Source: JBBIWA01 sp037439425 | GTDB lineage: Bacteria > Acidobacteriota > Blastocatellia > RBC074 | Assembly (NCBI GenBank): GCA_037439425.1 | Contig: JBBIWA010000019.1 | Coordinates: forward strand, 1-64,000 | Length of the DNA stretch: 64,000 bases | Reading direction: 5' to 3' | Part shown: positions 12,937 through 25,327 of the stretch, in pieces | Position numbering within the stretch: the first letter of the stretch is position 1 | How the letters are laid out: each line of letters opens with the position of its first letter | Notes under the pieces: generated by a model | Databases searched by the model: none | The model's input: the letters and a program-made list of their open reading frames with translations, nothing else | What the model was told of the DNA's origin: nothing | Translations under genes and position numbers: made by a program

Positions 12937-14613
12937 CTATGCCGGTTGATCTCCCGGTTTGAGTGTGCCGGCCGAGATCGGCTCTTCTTTCGGCCTAAAA
13001 TTATAGGCATCCCAGGTGACGACCGGAGAATATTCAAAGTTTTCTGTTGGCGGTGGCGAACTCGTCTGCCATTCCAGACCGGTAGCTTGCCAGGGATTAG
13101 GCTTAGCTACGGGGCCGTAGCGCATTGACCAGACAAAATAGATCATCGGAATCAGATAGCCCACACCGAGAATCGAAGCCCCTGCCGTAGACATCACGTG
13201 CAAGACTTGCCAGATCGGCTCCTCAACCGGATAGGCATAGTAGCGGCGCGGCATCCCCATATAGCCCAACAGGAATTGCGGGAAGAAGGTCAGATTGAAT
13301 CCGACGAAGATCACAAGCGCCGAAAACCTTCCCCATCCTTCCGGATACATGCGCCCGCTGATCTTCGGCCACCAGAAATGCAGCCCGCCCAAATACCCCA
13401 TCACCACTCCCCCGACCATAATGTAATGAAAGTGCGCGACGACGAAGTAAGTGTCGTGCAGGTGCACATCCAGTCCTAGCGCGGCCAGAAATAGCCCCGT
13501 CAATCCCCCTATCGTGAACAAACCGATGAAGCCGAAGGCATACAGCATCGGCGTATCGTAGGACATGGAGCCTTTGTAAAGCGTAGCCGTCCAATTGAAC
13601 ACCTTGATCGCCGAAGGGATCGCAACAGCGTAGCTCAGAATCGAGAAGATCATCCCGGCGTAGATCGACTGGCTGCTGGTATAGAGGTGATGACCCCAGA
13701 CCAGAAAGCCGAAGACCGCAATAGCAATGCTCGAAAAAGCGATGAACTTGTAGCCGTAGATGCTCTTCCGAGTCATATTGGCGACCAGCTCGCTGATCAC
13801 ACCCATCGAAGGTAGCACCATAATGTAAACTGCCGGATGCGAATAGAACCAGAACAGATGCTGAAAGAGCACCGGGTCACCGCCGAGCGCCGGATCAAAA
13901 ATCCCTATTCTGAGGAGCCGCTCCAGCGCCACCAGCAAAATAGCAATCGCCACCACCGGAGTGCCCAGGATCTGAATCAAGCTCGTCGCATAGTGCGCCC
14001 AGACAAAGAGCGGCAAGCGGAACCACGTCATGCCAGGCGCGCGCAGAGTGTGAATCGTCACAATAAAGTTCAGCCCTGTCAGGATGGATGAAAATCCGGT
14101 GATGAAAATGCCAACGCCAGTAACCACCACATTCGTGTTCGAATAAGTAGTGCTATAGGGGGTATAGAACGTCCACCCGGTATCCACCCCCCCAGTCACA
14201 ATCGCATAGAGCGTTACCAGCGCCCCCAGATTGAAGATGTACCAGCTTGCCAGATTCAGCTTCGGGAAGGCGACATCTTTCGCCCCAATCATCAGCGGGA
14301 TCAAGAAATTCCCCAGCACGGCGGGCACCACCGGGATGAGAAAGAAGAAGACCATCACCACGCCGTGCAGAGTGAACATCTTGTTGTAAGTCTCAGCCGA
14401 GACTAGGTCGCCTTGCGGAGTCATCAACTCCAGACGGAACAAGACGGCATAGGCCCCCCCGAGAAAGAAAAACAGCGTGACTGAGATCAGATAGAGAATC
14501 CCAATCCGCTTATGATCGAGCGTCAACAACCAGGACTTCCAGCCGTAGTCGTTGTTGAGATAATGGACACGCGGAGTAGCAGGTAAAGCCCCTGAGTTCA
14601 TAGCTTGCTTCAT
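12937..14613 (-). CDS. ctaD: Cytochrome c oxidase subunit I (A2-type heme-copper oxidase)
   Basis: The 558-residue protein has the twelve-helix subunit I core: heme and CuB ligands in WFYSHPAVY, GHHLY and HDTYFVVAHFHY. The helix VI motif is YSHP-A-VY and lacks the Glu of A1-type oxidases (HPEVY), as in the A2 type known from Rhodothermus caa3, where Tyr-Ser replaces it in proton transfer. It reduces O2 to water and pumps protons. Its ATG overlaps the subunit II stop (ATGA) with GGTGA upstream, so translation is coupled. Confidence 0.95.
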   Translation of the reverse strand: MKQAMNSGALPATPRVHYLNNDYGWKSWLLTLDHKRIGILYLISVTLFFFLGGAYAVLFRLELMTPQGDLVSAETYNKMFTLHGVVMVFFFLIPVVPAVLGNFLIPLMIGAKDVAFPKLNLASWYIFNLGALVTLYAIVTGGVDTGWTFYTPYSTTYSNTNVVVTGVGIFITGFSSILTGLNFIVTIHTLRAPGMTWFRLPLFVWAHYATSLIQILGTPVVAIAILLVALERLLRIGIFDPALGGDPVLFQHLFWFYSHPAVYIMVLPSMGVISELVANMTRKSIYGYKFIAFSSIAIAVFGFLVWGHHLYTSSQSIYAGMIFSILSYAVAIPSAIKVFNWTATLYKGSMSYDTPMLYAFGFIGLFTIGGLTGLFLAALGLDVHLHDTYFVVAHFHYIMVGGVVMGYLGGLHFWWPKISGRMYPEGWGRFSALVIFVGFNLTFFPQFLLGYMGMPRRYYAYPVEEPIWQVLHVMSTAGASILGVGYLIPMIYFVWSMRYGPVAKPNPWQATGLEWQTSSPPPTENFEYSPVVTWDAYNFRPKEEPISAGTLKPGDQPA

Positions 14614-15626
14614 TCACCTGATGATTTAGACTTTGCTGGCACGGCTGGCGAGGCAGCAGAAGCTGCGCCGCCCGCCGCTTGGATGTTCGTGGCCGGGCGC
14701 GGACTGAGGGACTTGATGTAGGCCACCAGCTGTAAGACCTCCTCCTCGCTGAGCAAGCCCTGAAAGGTCGGCATGTTGGCTGGGAACCCAGCCACCATCT
14801 TGGCGCTTGGATTCAGAATAGATTCGCGCAGGTAAGCCTCATCGGCCTTCACCATCGCGCCAGTCTGCAATTTCACCGTGCTGCCAAAGAGCCCTTCCAG
14901 GGCAGGCCCGCGGCCCGTGCCATCGCTGCGATGGCAGCTATTGCAGGCTTTGGCCTGAAACAACCGCTCTCCGCGCGCAGCCAGCGATTCTGTAGGCGAG
15001 CCGCCACTGAGCCAGGTCTGATACTCATTCGGTTCCATCGCCACTACCCAGCCGATCATACCCGAATGACTCGTCCCACAATATTCCGCGCAAAAGAGAC
15101 GGTAACGACCGGGTTTGGTCGCCTCAAACCAGGTCGTCGTATAGCGCCCAGGCACCACATCCATCTTGATGCGAAACGCCGGGACGTAGAAAGAATGGAT
15201 CACGTCTTCGGTCGCCATGGTGAGCTTCACTCGACGGCCAATCGGAATATGCAGTTCGTTGATCTCACGCTGCCCGTTCGGATGCTGCACACGCCACATC
15301 CATTGTTTCCCGGTGAGGTAGAGCTCTAATGCCTCCTCAGGCGCACGGTAGAGCTTGAAGTAGAGACTCGCTCCCCAGGTAAAGATAAACAGCACGATTA
15401 GCAAAGGAGTAATAGTCCAGGTCAGTTCGAGCTTGAGCGAACTTTTGATTGGCGCAGGCACCTCATCCGGCGAGCGCCGGCGGTACTTGATCGCGTAGAT
15501 GACCTCCAGAATCGCTATCGCCAGGGCAATCGAGCCGGTCAGCACAACCAAAAAGAGATACAAGGCATCCACTTCGCCCGCGAAAGTGGAAGCTTGCTCA
15601 GGCATAAATGGTAAACGCACCTGCAT
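14610..15626 (-). CDS. ctaC: Cytochrome c oxidase subunit II with fused cytochrome c domain
   Basis: The 338-residue protein has two N-terminal membrane helices and then a cupredoxin domain with the CuA ligands His144 and Cys179-x3-Cys183-x3-His187-x2-Met190. From about 215 there is a C-terminal cytochrome c domain with heme motif CNSCH (228-232) and a later Met ligand region. The fusion defines a caa3 oxidase, which accepts electrons directly through its own cytochrome c. It follows the SCO gene, which probably loads CuA. Confidence 0.95.
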   Translation of the reverse strand: MQVRLPFMPEQASTFAGEVDALYLFLVVLTGSIALAIAILEVIYAIKYRRRSPDEVPAPIKSSLKLELTWTITPLLIVLFIFTWGASLYFKLYRAPEEALELYLTGKQWMWRVQHPNGQREINELHIPIGRRVKLTMATEDVIHSFYVPAFRIKMDVVPGRYTTTWFEATKPGRYRLFCAEYCGTSHSGMIGWVVAMEPNEYQTWLSGGSPTESLAARGERLFQAKACNSCHRSDGTGRGPALEGLFGSTVKLQTGAMVKADEAYLRESILNPSAKMVAGFPANMPTFQGLLSEEEVLQLVAYIKSLSPRPATNIQAAGGAASAASPAVPAKSKSSGE

Positions 15627-15674
15627 AGCTTATAAGGTTTGAAAAAAACGCCTCGCTTTAGCTGGCTCCACTCC

Positions 15675-16598
15675 TCACGCAACCTCTTCTATCTTCACCG
15701 CAGCTCGCCCGGAACTTCGCCGCCGCAAGAGAAAGATCATAGCCAGCAGCCCCACCAGCGTAACTGCGCCACCCAATCGAATGAGCTTCATCACGGCGGG
15801 GGTATATTGTCCGGTCGTCGGATCGTAGTGGTAACAAAATAATAGAATCTGATCGACGGGCGAACCGATCTTGTTTTCTGAAGCCTCGATCAGCCCCAGG
15901 CGCAGGTCCCGCGGCGCAAACTCGATACCGTAAAAATAGCGGGACAGCTTCCCTTCAGGTGTCAGCAACATAATGCCGCTGGCGTGAGCGAACTGATTGG
16001 TTTCGGCATCGTAGGTGTAGCGAAATCCGACGGCTCGAGTCAGGCCCTCAATCGCCGCCTGCTCACCGGTCAGAAAATGCCAGCCCTCTGCCGCTCTGCT
16101 GCGACCATAGCGCTGCAGATAGCTCTGCTTTCTAGAAGCTGCCAGTTCCGGTCCCTCGCGCGGATCAAAGCTCACGGCCACGACCTCGAAATGCTTGCCC
16201 GCATCAAACGAAAGCGCCGTGAGACTGCTCGTAAGCCCGTTGAGCACCTGATGGCAGAGCATCGGACAGTCGTAATAGACCAGGGCCAGAATCACTGGCC
16301 GCCGCCCGAAGTATTCGCGTAGTTGAACTGATCGCCCGGTCTCATCACGAAATGCCAGATCTAGCGGCACCTGTTCATTCAGCCGCTGATCAATCCCCAC
16401 ATCACGCAACACCGCATCACGCACTGCTGCCGGCCGCGCAACCTGAGCGCCTGTGGGGGAGCAAAGAGCGAAGAGCAAAGGGCAAAGAGCAAAGGGCAAA
16501 GAGCAAAGAGCGCTCTTTGCTCTTTGCCCTTTGCTCTTTGCTCGTAGAGCAGGAAACCGCCCCCACAAAGCCCATCTCTGCTGTCGTCCCATTAGCAT
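15675..16598 (-). CDS. SCO1/SenC-family copper chaperone
   Basis: The 307-residue protein has the SCO thioredoxin fold with DCPMLCHQ, the Cys111-x3-Cys115 copper site, and a downstream His in the FAHASGIML block. A C-terminal membrane helix (GGAVTLVGLLAMIFLL) ends it. It should deliver copper to CuA of the next gene product. The start at 16598 has GAAGGT 9 nt upstream. Oddly, residues 20-48, including the hydrophobic part of the signal peptide (ALCSLPFALCPLLFALCS), are encoded by a long palindromic GAGCAAAGGGCAAA repeat. An Ala-Leu-Cys at the end does not make a good lipobox. Confidence 0.85.
   Translation of the reverse strand: MLMGRQQRWALWGRFPALRAKSKGQRAKSALCSLPFALCPLLFALCSPTGAQVARPAAVRDAVLRDVGIDQRLNEQVPLDLAFRDETGRSVQLREYFGRRPVILALVYYDCPMLCHQVLNGLTSSLTALSFDAGKHFEVVAVSFDPREGPELAASRKQSYLQRYGRSRAAEGWHFLTGEQAAIEGLTRAVGFRYTYDAETNQFAHASGIMLLTPEGKLSRYFYGIEFAPRDLRLGLIEASENKIGSPVDQILLFCYHYDPTTGQYTPAVMKLIRLGGAVTLVGLLAMIFLLRRRSSGRAAVKIEEVA
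16480..16543. repeat. Loop-less 32-bp palindrome inside the SCO gene
   Basis: The arms 16480-16511 and 16512-16543 are complementary at 31 of 32 positions with no loop, and are built from repeated GAGCAAA and GGGCAAA words. More copies of the left-hand word extend to about 16460. The element lies wholly within the signal-peptide region of the SCO coding sequence and keeps its frame. Confidence 0.85.
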
Positions 16599-16635
16599 TT
16601 TCTTTACCTTCAGTAGTAAGCAATCATTAGTTTCG

Positions 16636-17098
16636 CTACTGATTACTTTCAGTAGCGGGCTGTGGCGTCTGCGGCCTGACTGGAAGTCCCCGCTCAACCA
16701 CCAGTTTCATCGCTTCTTCAATCGGGATGCGCACGAGGCCAGCATTTTGATCAACCCAACCGTAGCTGCTCAGGATCGCTTCGTTCTTCTTCCGCATCTC
16801 CTCCATCTCTTGCAGTGGCAGCTTCTCGCTGCCGGGCGCGCCTTGCAGGCGCGGCTGAGGCGGCAGCTTATCGCGGCCTATGCCCACGACCGAGGGGGGA
16901 CGCGCTTCTGCAGCTTTTTCTCGCGCCTCGAAATACCTGAACATTGCCCACATGGCCAGTCCGATCACCACGATCGAGGCGGCTAGAATGCCAATGAACT
17001 TCGCAATCAAAGGGACATTGACGTCGCTTGATTCGTGAGCCGTCTCAGGGTTTCTGATATGGCTGACATCAGGTGTCTCCCAGCGATGGCCCTTGTGA

Positions 17099-17115
<17 letters not shown>
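16636..17115 (-). CDS. Small membrane protein of the ACIII-oxidase operon
   Basis: The 159-residue product has a hydrophilic N-terminus, one membrane helix at about 40-62 (FIGILAASIVVIGLAMWAMF) and a charged periplasmic tail with PQPRLQ and GWVDQNAGLVRIPIEEAM motifs. The tail segment YGWVDQ-x-AG-x-VRIPI-x-x-AM recurs, from memory, in proteins encoded next to alternative complex III and SCO genes. Its function is unknown, possibly assembly. GAGGAGG lies 9 nt before the ATG at 17115, inside the end of actF, with which it overlaps by 17 nt. Confidence 0.7.
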
Positions 17116-18285
<1,170 letters not shown>

Positions 18286-18289
<4 letters not shown>

Positions 18290-18963
18290 CGTGCTCCTCC
18301 TCCTGAGGTGAGTTGGCCGCGCTTGTCGGCCGGCAGATCCTCCAGCTTCGCATTCTGGCTCAGTTGCAGCGCGCGAATGTAGGCGATAATTAACCAGCGG
18401 TCGCGCGGGCTGACCTGATCTGCGTGGCTCGGCATCGCACCAAAGCCGTTGGTGATCACATCAAAGAAATGGCCGGCCGGTTCCTGGCGCAATCGCTCGA
18501 TATGAAAAGAGGGTGGATGGCGAAACCCGCGCTTCACCACCATTCCCTCGCCGTCCCCAAGCGCGCCGTGGCAGGGCGAGCAGGAGATGTTGTAACGCTC
18601 TCGCCCGCGTGCCAGATCTTCTTTCGTGATCGGAAAGGGAAAAGTCTCAGCCCGCCTCCCTTCCACCATCCCGGTGTAGAAATGAGCGTCTTGCTTCAAG
18701 CTGCCGCGCGGCACCGTTCCGGGCACAAGCGGGCGCGACATCTGCCCATCAGCAAAGAAGTCGCTCTCTCTCAGCGGACGATACCTTGGTTGATCGTGCA
18801 TGTCCTGACGACAGGCGGCAACGAATAGCAAGAGGCAAAAGGCACAGATCAGAAATGAAGGCTTCCTGCTTTGCCTGACAGTTCGGCCAACAATGGCCTG
18901 CTGCCCGTACAAAGGCCAAGGCGGAATCATCCTGCTTTTGCCTTTTGCACTAAACTTCAACAT
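18286..18963 (-). CDS. actE: Alternative complex III subunit ActE (mono-heme cytochrome c lipoprotein)
   Basis: The 225-residue protein has a signal peptide ending in a lipobox-like VAAC and then one heme motif, CSPCH, followed by the Met-ligand region AMPSHADQVSPRDRW. It is the mono-heme cytochrome of alternative complex III and passes electrons toward the oxidase. The ATG overlaps the end of actD by 14 nt. The N-terminal 20 or so residues before the hydrophobic segment are longer than usual, so an internal start such as Met12 is possible. Confidence 0.88.
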
Positions 18964-19489
18964 CCGTCACCTCACTTGCTCCCAGACTTTCCAGAAAGCG
19001 GCGCGTCTGGATCAGATCAAACTTCGGATCACTCGCCTCGATGCAGAGGAAGAAATGGGTGCGTGACGCCAGCTCGAATCGGGGCACGTTGAAAACCGGA
19101 TGATATGGCTGCGGCAACCCATTAAGCGCCAGCATCCCGAAGACGGCGAAGAAAGCTGCAATCAATACTGTGGTTTCAAATGTTGGTGGGATAAAGGCTG
19201 GCCAACTGTGCAGCGGGCGGCCACCGACATTGATCGGATAGGCAATCACCGACAGGTAATATTGAAGGAGATAACCGCCAATGCATCCGATGAGGCCACC
19301 GATCAGCACCAGCAGCGGCAGCCGATTCTTATGAAACCCAATTGCTTCGGCCAGCTCTTCAATCGGAAATGGCGTGTAAGCGTCCATCTTTCGATACCCG
19401 GCTTCGTAGGCTTGGCGCGCCGCGGCGACGATAGCTGTGGGACTATCGAACTCAGCCATGATCCCATAAATATCTGGTGCCTTCTTCAT
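18950..19489 (-). CDS. actD: Alternative complex III subunit ActD (DUF3341)
   Basis: The 179-residue protein begins with the DUF3341 signature (IYGIMAEFDSPTAIVAAA ... GYRKMDAYTPFPIEEL) and has two membrane helices in the middle. ActD is a structural membrane subunit of alternative complex III. GGAGG lies 8 nt upstream of the ATG. It is placed between actC and actE as in other ACIII operons. Confidence 0.9.
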   Translation of the reverse strand: MKKAPDIYGIMAEFDSPTAIVAAARQAYEAGYRKMDAYTPFPIEELAEAIGFHKNRLPLLVLIGGLIGCIGGYLLQYYLSVIAYPINVGGRPLHSWPAFIPPTFETTVLIAAFFAVFGMLALNGLPQPYHPVFNVPRFELASRTHFFLCIEASDPKFDLIQTRRFLESLGASEVTDVEV

Positions 19490-19520
19490 TGCTGCTACCT
19501 CCGTTCCGCCTCTTGCGCGC

Positions 19521-20915
<1,395 letters not shown>

Positions 20916-20992
20916 AGTAATTCAGACCTCAGACTTCAGACCCCTTCATTCCCTCACCCCCTCACGCCTTCATCTTCCCTACTCATCACTCG

Positions 20993-23900
20993 TCACTCTT
21001 CTATCTCCGGATTCGGGTTGCGCAAAGCCGCCAGATAGCTCGTGCGCGGCTTGGTGTTGAGCGACTCAAGCACCGAGTAGTTGCGCTTCTCCTGCTTCAT
21101 CTTCGCCACGCGGCTATTGGGATCATTGATGTCGCCGAAGACAATCGCTTCGGTCGGACAGACAGCCTGGCAGGCGGTCAAGATCTCACCATCGCGGACT
21201 TTGCGATTTTCCTTGGCGGCTTCGATCTTGGCAGCCTGAATCCGCTGCGTACAGAAGGAGCATTTCTCCATCACGCCACGGCTGCGGACAGTAACATCCG
21301 GGTTGCGCTGCAACTTCAGGCTCGGCGTGTTCCAATCCTGGAAGAGGATGAAATTGAAGCGCCGCACTTTGTAAGGGCAGTTGTTCGAGCAATAGCGCGT
21401 GCCGACGCAGCGGTTGTAGACCATGTTGTTGAGACCTTCAGCATCGTGCACCGTCGCATTAACCGGGCAGACCACCTCGCACGGCGCGCGCTCGCAATGC
21501 TGGCAGAGCATCGGCTGAAAGTAGACCTGGGGATTGGCCTGACCGCCTTTGAAATATTGATCAATGCGCAGCCAATGCATCTCGCGCCCGAACAGTACCT
21601 GCTCTCTGCCTACTACCGGGATGTTGTTTTCAGCCTGACAGGCAACGACGCAGGCATTGCAGCCGATGCAGCTTGTCAGATCAATCGCCATGCCCCAGGC
21701 GTAGCCGTCGTACTCATACTCAGGATAGAGCGAGAGAGCTTCAGCTGAATGGTGCGCTCCTTTCGGGGCCAGCGCAGGGTCTTTTTGATATTCCACCAGC
21801 GTGCCCGAACGGATGATCTCGGCTTCACGAGCTTTCAAATCCTCGGTATCTATGTTGTGGTGCAATTGGGTACAGGCAAGCACATATCTCTGTCCGGTCT
21901 TTTCCACGCTCAAACCAGAACCGATCCACGGCGCGTCAGAGGTGCGCAGAGCATAAGCATTAACACCCGCGCCTTCGCCAACTCGTCCAATCCGCGTCCG
22001 TCCATAACCGAGATGCACAGTCACACAATCGTCAGGGTGCCCGGGCACGATCCAGGCGGGGAAGCTCAAGCTGCGGTCTTTGTATTTCAAGTTGACGACA
22101 TCGGTCTGCACACCGCCGCCGCCCCAGGAGTTCGGCTTGTAGCTGATCCCGAGTCGCGCTGCGGTCGCGGGGCTGATCATCGCTGCGTTATCCCAGGTCA
22201 GTTTCGTCAGCGGCTTGGGCAATTCCTGCAACCAGCCATTATTGGCAAAGCGACCATCGTAAATCGTCGGGTCAGGCCGGAAGTTGAGCTCCAGACCTTG
22301 CAGCGGCGCATCAGGCGCGCTCGTCTGCAATGCGGAGATCCGCACCGAGACGTTCTTCGTCGTGAGCGCCGTGTTGGGCACTACGCCATCATGCAATGCT
22401 TTGCGCCAGAATTGCTCAAAATCACCCGCCCTCTGCTGGCTCTTCCAGTGATCGCGCACCAGGTCATAGTTTGACCGGTCGGCCTGGCCTAAAAACACCG
22501 CCAGCAATTCATGCGCACTCTTGCCTTGATAAAGCGGCGCAATGAGCGGTTGCATAATCGTCACAGTGCCATCGTAGGCGCGCACATCGCTCCAGGCTTC
22601 CAGGTAATGCGTTTCAGGCACGTGCCACTGGCAATGCTCTGAGGTCTCGTCGTTGTACAGGCTCAGATGAATGCGCAATGTGGCTTTGTAGAGCGCTTCT
22701 TTGAAATTCAAATCTGCGGGCGCGGTGTAAACTGGATTGCCGCCGAGGATGAGCAGCAGCTCGACCTGCCCGGCATTCAGATCCGCCACCAGCTCGCGCA
22801 GCGACTCAAGCTGTTCTACCGGGCTGGCTTCAACCGGCTCGGTATAGACTACCGTCTGACCCACGTTGCCCAGCGCTTGATTCATAGCTGCTGCAAGCGC
22901 GTGCACGATGGGCGGCTGCTCGTCACCAGCGATGATGAGGCTGCGGCCTCTGTGTTGCTGCAGGTCGCTTACCAAGGCTGAGATCCACTTCTCGTGCGCA
23001 GGATCGGATTCGGCAGCGCCGCCTACTTGCACTCCCAGCTTACTGGCAACTGCGCGAGCGAAAGCTTTAATCGCTCCCGCGCGCAAGGGCAGGCGATGAT
23101 CAGCCACAGCTCCGGTGCTGGTCGGCATGCTTTCAACGACATAGAGCCGGTTCATCCCATCCTGACCGGCTCTCACACGCCGCCGGCTAGCGAACTCGCG
23201 CGCATAACGCACACGGCCTGGCCCACGAGTGAGAAAATCTGCATCGAGCGAGAGAATCACATCTGCGTTTTCGATGCGGTAGGTCGTGTTGACGTACTCG
23301 CCGAAGGCCAGACGCGCCCCAGCCAGGGCATTGTCGCGACACAGCGGTTCGTATTGATGCCATTTCGCCAGAGGAAACTGAGTGAGCAGTTGTTTGATCT
23401 GAGCCGCCAGCGTCGGCGAAGTGACGGTTTCGGTCAAAAGGCGCAGCCCAGCACCCTGACTGCTGCGCAGCCCTTCCACCCGGCTGCTGATCTCACTCAG
23501 GAAGGCGCTCCAGGTGCGAACATCACCGAGATAGGTCAGCGTCTGCGAGCGATCCGGATCGTAAAGCGTCAGTACCGAGGCTTGCGCAAACAGATCAGTC
23601 GCACCAAGGCTGGCCGGGTGATCCGGGTTGCCTTCGACTTTGGTCGGGCGGCCTTCGTGGCTTTCAAGGAGCACTCCGATCCCAATACCACCAAGCGGCA
23701 TCGCGGTGGCGAAGTAAAGCGGCTTACCAGGGATGATCTCTTCCGGCGGCTTGACGTAAGGCAGAATGGTCTCCGCAGGCTGGCGGGTGCAGGCGCTCAG
23801 GCCAGCCAACGCCAGCGAAGCGCCCATCAGTTGCAGAAAGCGACGACGGCCCACCGGGTCAGTCCACTCTGCAGCCTGGTACGGGAACTCGCGACGCAGC

Positions 23901-24100
23901 AACTCATAGAACTCTTCACTGCCCGCCAGTTCATCTAGACTTCGCCAATACTCTTTGCCCCGAGTTGCGGCTAGACGCTGCCTGACCGCTTTCAAGTCGA
24001 GCGCTGAAGTCGAAGAGCTATCCGAAGGAAGTAGAGATTGAGAATCGGGGGAGAGATCCTTCTCTTGCCGGGTGATCGGACTCTGCACACACTCTCTCAT
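20993..24100 (-). CDS. actB: Alternative complex III subunit ActB (molybdopterin-like and Fe-S)
   Basis: The protein has 1035 residues from the ATG at 24100, which has AAGGA 7 nt upstream; an in-frame GTG at 24142 would add 14 residues. Near residue 90 there is a twin-arginine signal-like RRRFLQLMGASLALAG. The first two thirds resemble a molybdopterin oxidoreductase that is thought not to bind the cofactor in ACIII. The C-terminal third has ferredoxin motifs CIGCNACVVAC, CQHCERAPCEVVCP, RCVGTRYCSNNCP and CSFC with CQAVCP, giving four clusters. It relays electrons from quinol to the cytochrome subunits. Confidence 0.94.
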   Translation of the reverse strand: MRECVQSPITRQEKDLSPDSQSLLPSDSSSTSALDLKAVRQRLAATRGKEYWRSLDELAGSEEFYELLRREFPYQAAEWTDPVGRRRFLQLMGASLALAGLSACTRQPAETILPYVKPPEEIIPGKPLYFATAMPLGGIGIGVLLESHEGRPTKVEGNPDHPASLGATDLFAQASVLTLYDPDRSQTLTYLGDVRTWSAFLSEISSRVEGLRSSQGAGLRLLTETVTSPTLAAQIKQLLTQFPLAKWHQYEPLCRDNALAGARLAFGEYVNTTYRIENADVILSLDADFLTRGPGRVRYAREFASRRRVRAGQDGMNRLYVVESMPTSTGAVADHRLPLRAGAIKAFARAVASKLGVQVGGAAESDPAHEKWISALVSDLQQHRGRSLIIAGDEQPPIVHALAAAMNQALGNVGQTVVYTEPVEASPVEQLESLRELVADLNAGQVELLLILGGNPVYTAPADLNFKEALYKATLRIHLSLYNDETSEHCQWHVPETHYLEAWSDVRAYDGTVTIMQPLIAPLYQGKSAHELLAVFLGQADRSNYDLVRDHWKSQQRAGDFEQFWRKALHDGVVPNTALTTKNVSVRISALQTSAPDAPLQGLELNFRPDPTIYDGRFANNGWLQELPKPLTKLTWDNAAMISPATAARLGISYKPNSWGGGGVQTDVVNLKYKDRSLSFPAWIVPGHPDDCVTVHLGYGRTRIGRVGEGAGVNAYALRTSDAPWIGSGLSVEKTGQRYVLACTQLHHNIDTEDLKAREAEIIRSGTLVEYQKDPALAPKGAHHSAEALSLYPEYEYDGYAWGMAIDLTSCIGCNACVVACQAENNIPVVGREQVLFGREMHWLRIDQYFKGGQANPQVYFQPMLCQHCERAPCEVVCPVNATVHDAEGLNNMVYNRCVGTRYCSNNCPYKVRRFNFILFQDWNTPSLKLQRNPDVTVRSRGVMEKCSFCTQRIQAAKIEAAKENRKVRDGEILTACQAVCPTEAIVFGDINDPNSRVAKMKQEKRNYSVLESLNTKPRTSYLAALRNPNPEIEE

Positions 24101-24138
24101 AAGTTGTCCTTGAGTTCGCTTCTCTCCTGCTCGGCTGC

Positions 24139-24798
24139 TCACCGGTGACAGGTCGAGCAGCTTTCCATAACCTTCCTGCTAGCGATGTTGTATTCTCTGG
24201 CTAAGCGTCGCCCTTCCTCAAGCTGATTTGCCGAGGGTTGCCACGCCATATTGAAGATTTGATCGCGCGGGCGCAGGAAACGCTCAGGTTCGCGATGGCA
24301 TTCGAGACACCACTCCATCTGCAGCGAAGCGACAGGCCAGACAAGCGGCATCAAATCCACCCGCCCGTGACAGGTCGAGCAGCCGACACCTTTATTGACG
24401 TGAATGCTGTGGTCGAAATAGACAAATTCAGGAAGGTCGTGAACGCGCACCCAGCGGATAGGTTTGCCAGTCCGCCAACTTTCACGCACCGGCTCCAGAT
24501 AGGGGCTGTCAGCGAAAAGCTGCGAATGGCAATTGAGGCAGGTCTTGGTGGGTGGAATCCCTGCGAAAGCGCTCTGCTCGACTGTAGTGTGGCAGTAGCG
24601 GCAATCAATCCCATCGTCGCCAACGTGATGCTTGTGGCTGAACTGAACAGGCTGCTCGACAGCCACAAAGGCTTGCGTCACGTAAGGCGAACTGTTGATC
24701 TGCCGGATCACCCACAGCAGTGCCACCAGGAAAAAGATCCCACCGAAAATACTAACTCTCGCAATGGTATTAGTACTGTGATGAAAAATTTGGGGCAT
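24139..24798 (-). CDS. actA: Alternative complex III subunit ActA (pentaheme cytochrome c)
   Basis: The 219-residue protein has an N-terminal membrane anchor (SIFGGIFFLVALLWVI) and five c-heme motifs: CRYCH, CLNCH, CSTCH, CLECH and CSTCH. This matches the pentaheme ActA subunit of alternative complex III. It is the first gene of the respiratory operon and overlaps the longest version of actB by 4 nt. Its start lies about 70 nt downstream of a good vegetative-type promoter. Confidence 0.93.
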   Translation of the reverse strand: MPQIFHHSTNTIARVSIFGGIFFLVALLWVIRQINSSPYVTQAFVAVEQPVQFSHKHHVGDDGIDCRYCHTTVEQSAFAGIPPTKTCLNCHSQLFADSPYLEPVRESWRTGKPIRWVRVHDLPEFVYFDHSIHVNKGVGCSTCHGRVDLMPLVWPVASLQMEWCLECHREPERFLRPRDQIFNMAWQPSANQLEEGRRLAREYNIASRKVMESCSTCHR

Positions 24799-24875
24799 AA
24801 TTGCGCCTTACTCCCTGGCTCTCAGCCTCCTCTTGCTCACCAAGCAAGATGATTACTTGTGAAAAGAAGAACTGA

Positions 24876-24904
24876 TTTCTACTCGAACCTCGGGGAAATG
24901 TCAA
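24876..24904 (-). promoter_or_regulatory. Probable sigma-70-type promoter of the act-cta operon
   Basis: On the minus strand TTGACA (24904-24899) is followed after exactly 17 bp by TAGAAA (24881-24876), four of six matches to the -10 consensus. It lies about 78 nt upstream of actA. Transcription could run through actABCDEF, SCO and ctaCDEF. The -35 box is perfect, the -10 box weak. Confidence 0.5.
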
Positions 24905-25327
24905 GAATCAGACCTGACGGCGGTTATTAAGCACGATTGACCTCAGTGGGCAGCGGACGGTTTCTCGCGCTGTTTGAGGCTTAGCCTCTCTTCTCGATGA
25001 GCCTCTTGCCCGGCTCGATCGCTTGTTCAGAGGCCTAGAGGGTTAAAACTGGCCCGCTGTCCTTGAGCGCTCAACTCAGTGACAAAGCAGATCGAACTGC
25101 TATCTCGAAGCGAGCACACAGTGCGACCCAGTGGGGCACGCAAGGCAAGAGTCGGTGTAATTTTAAAGCCCTTCACTGCCTACCTCCGCTGTCAGAAAGT
25201 TGACATACAAAAACTTCATTACTGCCAATGGCGAGCTTCCAAGCAAGCAGATCGGCAAACCACAACTATAGCAATATCCCAGCTTAGCCCTTCAGACTAC
25301 AGAGCAAACATAATCCGACATTAAGTG
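24905..25327. other. Gene-free spacer between respiratory and flagellar operons
   Basis: This stretch separates divergent operons. A short plus-strand ORF at 25079-25324 has no ribosome site and atypical composition, so I do not call it. I see no clear riboswitch, terminator or repeat family member; a TTGACAT near 25199 has no matching -10 box. Confidence 0.5.

Noticed and set aside
22994..23938. Long plus-strand ORF inside actB
   Set aside because: It is the antisense shadow of a well-conserved gene, as are the long ORFs opposite fliF, flhA and ctaD.
25079..25324. ORF of 81 codons upstream of flgB
   Set aside because: It has no ribosome site, its composition is unlike the neighbours, and it runs into the promoter region of flgB.
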